Origin: Sphagnum compactum
Lineage: Eukaryota > Bryophyta > Sphagnopsida > Sphagnales
Length of the DNA stretch: 64,000 bases
Reading direction: 5' to 3'
NCBI GenBank assembly: GCA_965153455.1
Contig: OZ234493.1
Location: 8,112,213 to 8,176,212, forward strand
In this document: positions 63,240-64,000 of the stretch, one piece after another
Layout of the letters: every line of letters starts with the position of its first letter
How positions within the stretch are numbered: position 1 is the stretch's first letter
The notes under the pieces: model-generated
Databases searched by the model: none
What the model was told of the DNA's origin: nothing
What the model saw: only the letters and a program-made list of their open reading frames with translations
Translations under genes and position numbers: made by a program

Positions 63240-63999
63240 ATGGCATTTCATAATAAAAACAAAATGCCTATAGATGGTGCACTTGGTTTCATTTTTTGAA
63301 ATGCCTCCATGGTTTCTTTTTATACGTTTTCCTCCAAATCCACTAAGTATTTGGGTGGAGGTATTTACATAACACTAAGGTATTGTGAGCCTATTCTAAA
63401 CATTAATTAACCAATTCTACAATGGCATATGGACATTTTTGTGAGGTTAGTTCTATCAAGTAAGCCTACCAAGGTGAGCTATTAGCCACACCTTGGGCCT
63501 AACCTCGAGCAAATGGAAAATACTTGATTGTGTGTTCATCTACCTGTTTCAAAATGGATAGCCAAAATTGTGATCATCCGTGAAAAGATTTAGCCAAATT
63601 TGGTTATAAAAAAATATGAAAATAAAAAAGTAATCGTCTTTCTATATTGTTGACTACCTATTGGAACCTACATTTTTTAAATGAATCAATCTCTAATATT
63701 TGTTACTTTTTAAAATACAATGATTTCATTAAACCCTTAAAATCTTGTATTTTTGTTTCAATTTTTAGATGTGATCATTGGTTAACCTTCCAAGAAGGAT
63801 GTAACATTCAATGGTAATCAAAACATGTAATAAAATAAAAATAATTTGTAATACTAATGTTCTTAGTGACTTACAAAACAACATTTGTAAAGGTTGCAAC
63901 CTCAAAAAATTCACATTTAATGTGAAAGTTTGCACCTTTAAAAAAAGTTGTTAAAACCCATTTAATTTTCACATTTTCAATTTTCTAATCCACCAAGAA
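63240..63999. other. AT-rich spacer to the window edge
   Basis: No gene, RNA or repeat that I can support. Confidence 0.4.
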
Positions 64000-64000
64000 A

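Overview
This is a nuclear segment of a land plant. The evidence is short spliced exons with canonical GT..AG borders, degenerate TTTAGGG-type telomeric repeats, telobox and GA-repeat sequence upstream of genes, and plant-type gene families (an FLK/PEPPER-like KH protein and a beta-xylosidase of glycoside hydrolase family 3). Small introns, AT-rich spacers full of worn-out DNA transposons, and a COMMD2-like gene would suit an early-diverging lineage such as a moss. That placement is an inference; the sequence alone does not prove it.

Five genes can be read with confidence or near confidence, plus one orphan exon. (1) 531-2669, minus strand: a multi-exon gene I do not recognise. (2) 15177-19221, minus: a six-exon, 561-residue triple-KH RNA-binding protein. 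(3) 19660-21396, plus: a three-exon, 191-residue COMMD2 homologue, divergent from the KH gene across a 438-bp shared promoter. (4) 27265-28489, minus: a two-exon SNARE-associated Golgi (VTT) membrane protein. (5) 36396-41919, minus: a sixteen-exon, 588-residue LisH-CTLH-WD40 protein whose frame closes exactly across all exons. A beta-xylosidase gene at 47871-50640, minus, keeps six good exons but lacks both ends. A 51-codon exon of unknown origin lies directly downstream of it.

The rest is transposon and repeat DNA. About 3.8-14.9 kb holds a Harbinger/MYB-like relic, a decayed Helitron with a duplicated helicase tail, and a near-perfect 41-nt foldback. About 22.3-26.1 kb holds a hAT relic, and 28.5-36.3 kb holds tandem repeats and a second MYB/trihelix-type transposon ORF. 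About 42.1-47.5 kb is a mosaic of 33-bp, roughly 80-bp and roughly 50-bp repeats around a degenerate telomere-like block. The last two repeat types share a 14-bp core in opposite orientations.

The most striking structure is at 51.07-57.56 kb: a large inverted repeat with arms of about 2.1 kb around a 2.1-kb spacer. A 461-bp pogo/Emigrant-like MITE sits in the left arm only, and the right arm keeps the empty site. The window ends in A-rich ~75-bp repeats and a full-span hAT relic. The intact genes have unrelated cellular roles (RNA regulation, Commander-type trafficking, Golgi membrane, WD40 scaffold) and do not form a pathway.
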